NCBI RefSeq assembly: GCF_030680935.1
Contig: NZ_JAUXUP010000057.1
Location: 1 to 64,000, forward strand
DNA length: 64,000 nucleotides
DNA from: Polaromonas sp.
Lineage (GTDB): Bacteria > Pseudomonadota > Gammaproteobacteria > Burkholderiales > Burkholderiaceae_C
Direction of reading: 5' to 3'
Of this stretch, positions 62,350 to 64,000 are shown in pieces. The stretch's first letter is position 1; every line of letters starts with the position of its first letter. The notes under the pieces are model-generated. The model did not search any database and was not told the DNA's origin. It saw only the letters and a program-made list of their open reading frames with translations. Position numbers and translations under genes: made by a program.

Positions 62350-63105
62350 TCACACTTTGATCAGGTCCATGACCAGCTTGTCGCCATCGGGGCCGGGCAC
62401 CAGTCGCACTTGTGTGGGCTTGCCCCACACGCCTTCGGGCAGCGGTTTTTCGCTGGTGCGGTAGATGCCGGCAATCGACAGCAGCTCGGGCTCCAGGCTG
62501 AGCGCAAAAATGCGTGCATCGGTATCGCCGCGCGCACCGGCCATGGCCTTGCCGCGCAGTGGCGCGTAAACATGGATATGGCCGTCGGCAATCACCTCGG
62601 CACCGGCGTTGACCATGGCCAGCAGCACCAGGTCGCGCCCGCGCGCATAGACCTGCTGGCCGGAGCGCAAGGGCTTGTCGATGACCAGTGCGCCGGGGGC
62701 GGGTGCTGGTGGCGCTTCGGCTGCCGGGGCCTTGTTGCGTTCGCGTTCGGCCGCGGTGCCGGCTGTGGCCATGCGGGCGTCGGGCGCGGCCACCAGGCCG
62801 GCTGCGGTTGCCGCAGCCATTTGCGCTGGGGTGCCGCCGCGCACGGCCAGCGGGGCCACGCGGTAGGGCCGCAGCAGCGCCATCAGGCTGGCGAAGTCCA
62901 GCGTATCGGCGTCGGCAGGCAAGTGCGCCAGCTCGATGAGCAGCGGGTCGTTGTCAAAAAAATCAGGGATATCGCCAAAGCGCAGCGCCAGCTCGCGCGA
63001 CAGCGCGGCCAGGTCGGTGGACTTGAGGAGCAGCGCTACCAGGGGCAGGTTGGCGCTTTTGATTTCAAAGGTGGCGGGGGTACTGGCCGGCAGGGCAACG
63101 GTCAT
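62350..63105 (-). CDS. minC: Septum site-determining protein MinC
   Basis: TFEIKSANLPLVALLLKSTDLAALSRELALRF...PLRSGQQVYARGRDLVLLAMVNAGAEVIADGHIHVYAPLRGKAMAG. Confidence 0.95.
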   Translation of the reverse strand: MTVALPASTPATFEIKSANLPLVALLLKSTDLAALSRELALRFGDIPDFFDNDPLLIELAHLPADADTLDFASLMALLRPYRVAPLAVRGGTPAQMAAATAAGLVAAPDARMATAGTAAERERNKAPAAEAPPAPAPGALVIDKPLRSGQQVYARGRDLVLLAMVNAGAEVIADGHIHVYAPLRGKAMAGARGDTDARIFALSLEPELLSIAGIYRTSEKPLPEGVWGKPTQVRLVPGPDGDKLVMDLIKV

Positions 63106-63286
63106 GAGGGCGATGGACGGCGCGGTGGTGCGCAGGGAAATGGAAAGGCGGGCAACAAAAAAGGCCGCAGGCGACTGGCCGAAAGGCACGCATCTTAACA
63201 GCGGGGCGAGCGCCGTTTGTACGCAGTTGTGAGTGATTGAAACCTGCTGCCCTGTATGGAAGCTGGCATTTGTTCAAGCAAAAAAT

Positions 63287-63333
63287 GCCGCCAGCCCTTG
63301 CTGGTTGTGCGTAAGCAGCTATAAAAACAATAG
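63287..63333 (+). repeat. Dispersed repeat copy 16
   Basis: gccgccagcccttgctggttgtgcgtaagcagctataaaaacaatagc. Confidence 0.9.
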
Positions 63334-63335
63334 CG

Positions 63336-63800
63336 TCACGGGGCGCGTTGTGTGTGGTCAATGTTGCGTGCGGTGCCCAGCAAGGTGGCGCACAGCGTTT
63401 CTTCACCAGCCGGGTTGACGGCAAAAACATCGGCAGCGCACACCGTGAGCGACCTCCCGGCGCTGACCACGCGGCCACGCGCGCGCAGCAGTGCGCCCTG
63501 CGCCGGTGCGATGAGTTTGAGCGTGGCATCCACCGTGGCATTGAGCCAGCCGGGCGGCAGCAAAGTGCCTGCGGCGGCAACGGCTGCAAAGTCGGCAATC
63601 GCAAAAACAGCGGTGGCCTGCAACTGGCCGGGCCGGAAAGTGAAGGCCTCCAGCATCGGGATTTCCAGCTCTACCGTGCCGGGCGCGAGCTGGTTGAACT
63701 TCAAGCCCAGGGTGCGGGCCATGGGCATGGCCAGCACCAGTTGTTGCAGCTTCTGCAGATGGGCTGTGTGCTCTTCGGTGGTGCGGGTGATTGCGTTCAT
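63336..63800 (-). CDS. PaaI-like hotdog thioesterase
   Basis: MARTLGLKFNQLAPGTVELEIPMLEAFTFRPGQLQATAVFAIADFAAVAAA; start MNAITRT at 63800. Confidence 0.85.
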   Translation of the reverse strand: MNAITRTTEEHTAHLQKLQQLVLAMPMARTLGLKFNQLAPGTVELEIPMLEAFTFRPGQLQATAVFAIADFAAVAAAGTLLPPGWLNATVDATLKLIAPAQGALLRARGRVVSAGRSLTVCAADVFAVNPAGEETLCATLLGTARNIDHTQRAP

Positions 63801-64000
63801 GGTGTTGCCTTTCGGGGGGTGGACGAGTGGGGCGGCGCCGCGCCGCGGGTTTTGACGCCGGACCAGTCGGGCTTGATCTGGCCGCTTTGCTGCGCGGCCA
63901 GGCGCTGGGCTTGTTTGGCCTGCTGCTGGCGCTGCTGCTTTTTCATCCACGCAATGTGCGAGACGACAGTGCGGCGCTGGGTTTGGAGTTGCGTGACCTG
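63797..64000 (-). CDS. Partial CDS, C-terminus of hypothetical protein
   Basis: Minus frame ...QVTQLQTQRRTVVSHIAWMKKQQRQQAKQAQRLAAQQSGQIKPDWSGVKTRGAAPPHSSTPRKATP*, TGA overlapping the thioesterase ATG. Confidence 0.7.
   Translation of the reverse strand, partial: QVTQLQTQRRTVVSHIAWMKKQQRQQQAKQAQRLAAQQSGQIKPDWSGVKTRGAAPPHSSTPRKATP

Overview
The window looks like a betaproteobacterial (probably Comamonadaceae) chromosome segment spanning the replication-origin neighbourhood: rpmH-rnpA-yidD-yidC-mnmE on the minus strand diverge from dnaA-dnaN-gyrB on the plus strand. Other recognisable blocks are: a two-partner secretion pair (TpsA cut by the left edge, plus TpsB); maeB; a secreted RNase (barnase-type)/barstar pair; rsmA-surA-lptD; a SulP/ChrA/ChrB-rhodanese block; metX-metW behind a SAM-II-like riboswitch; a GDT1/UPF0016 Mn-exporter gene behind a yybP-ykoY-like riboswitch; amt with a sigma54-type promoter; a bufferin-type RiPP operon (DUF2282 precursor, MNIO/DUF692, DUF2063, DoxX) next to a TlpA-like redoxin and an ECF-sigma/zinc-finger pair; lptC-kdsC-kdsD; and minCDE. 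A small accessory segment after gyrB (phd/PIN toxin-antitoxin, DnaQ-like exonuclease, a diverged second copy of the gyrB 3' end, an HNH nuclease operon, orphan ORFs) is the best island candidate. A dispersed ~45-50 bp repeat occurs at least 16 times. It lies mostly at gene 3' ends, supplies stop codons to three genes, and is embedded in frame in three conserved CDSs (chrA, an SDR gene, mnmE). All calls were made by reading the sequence; no searches were run.
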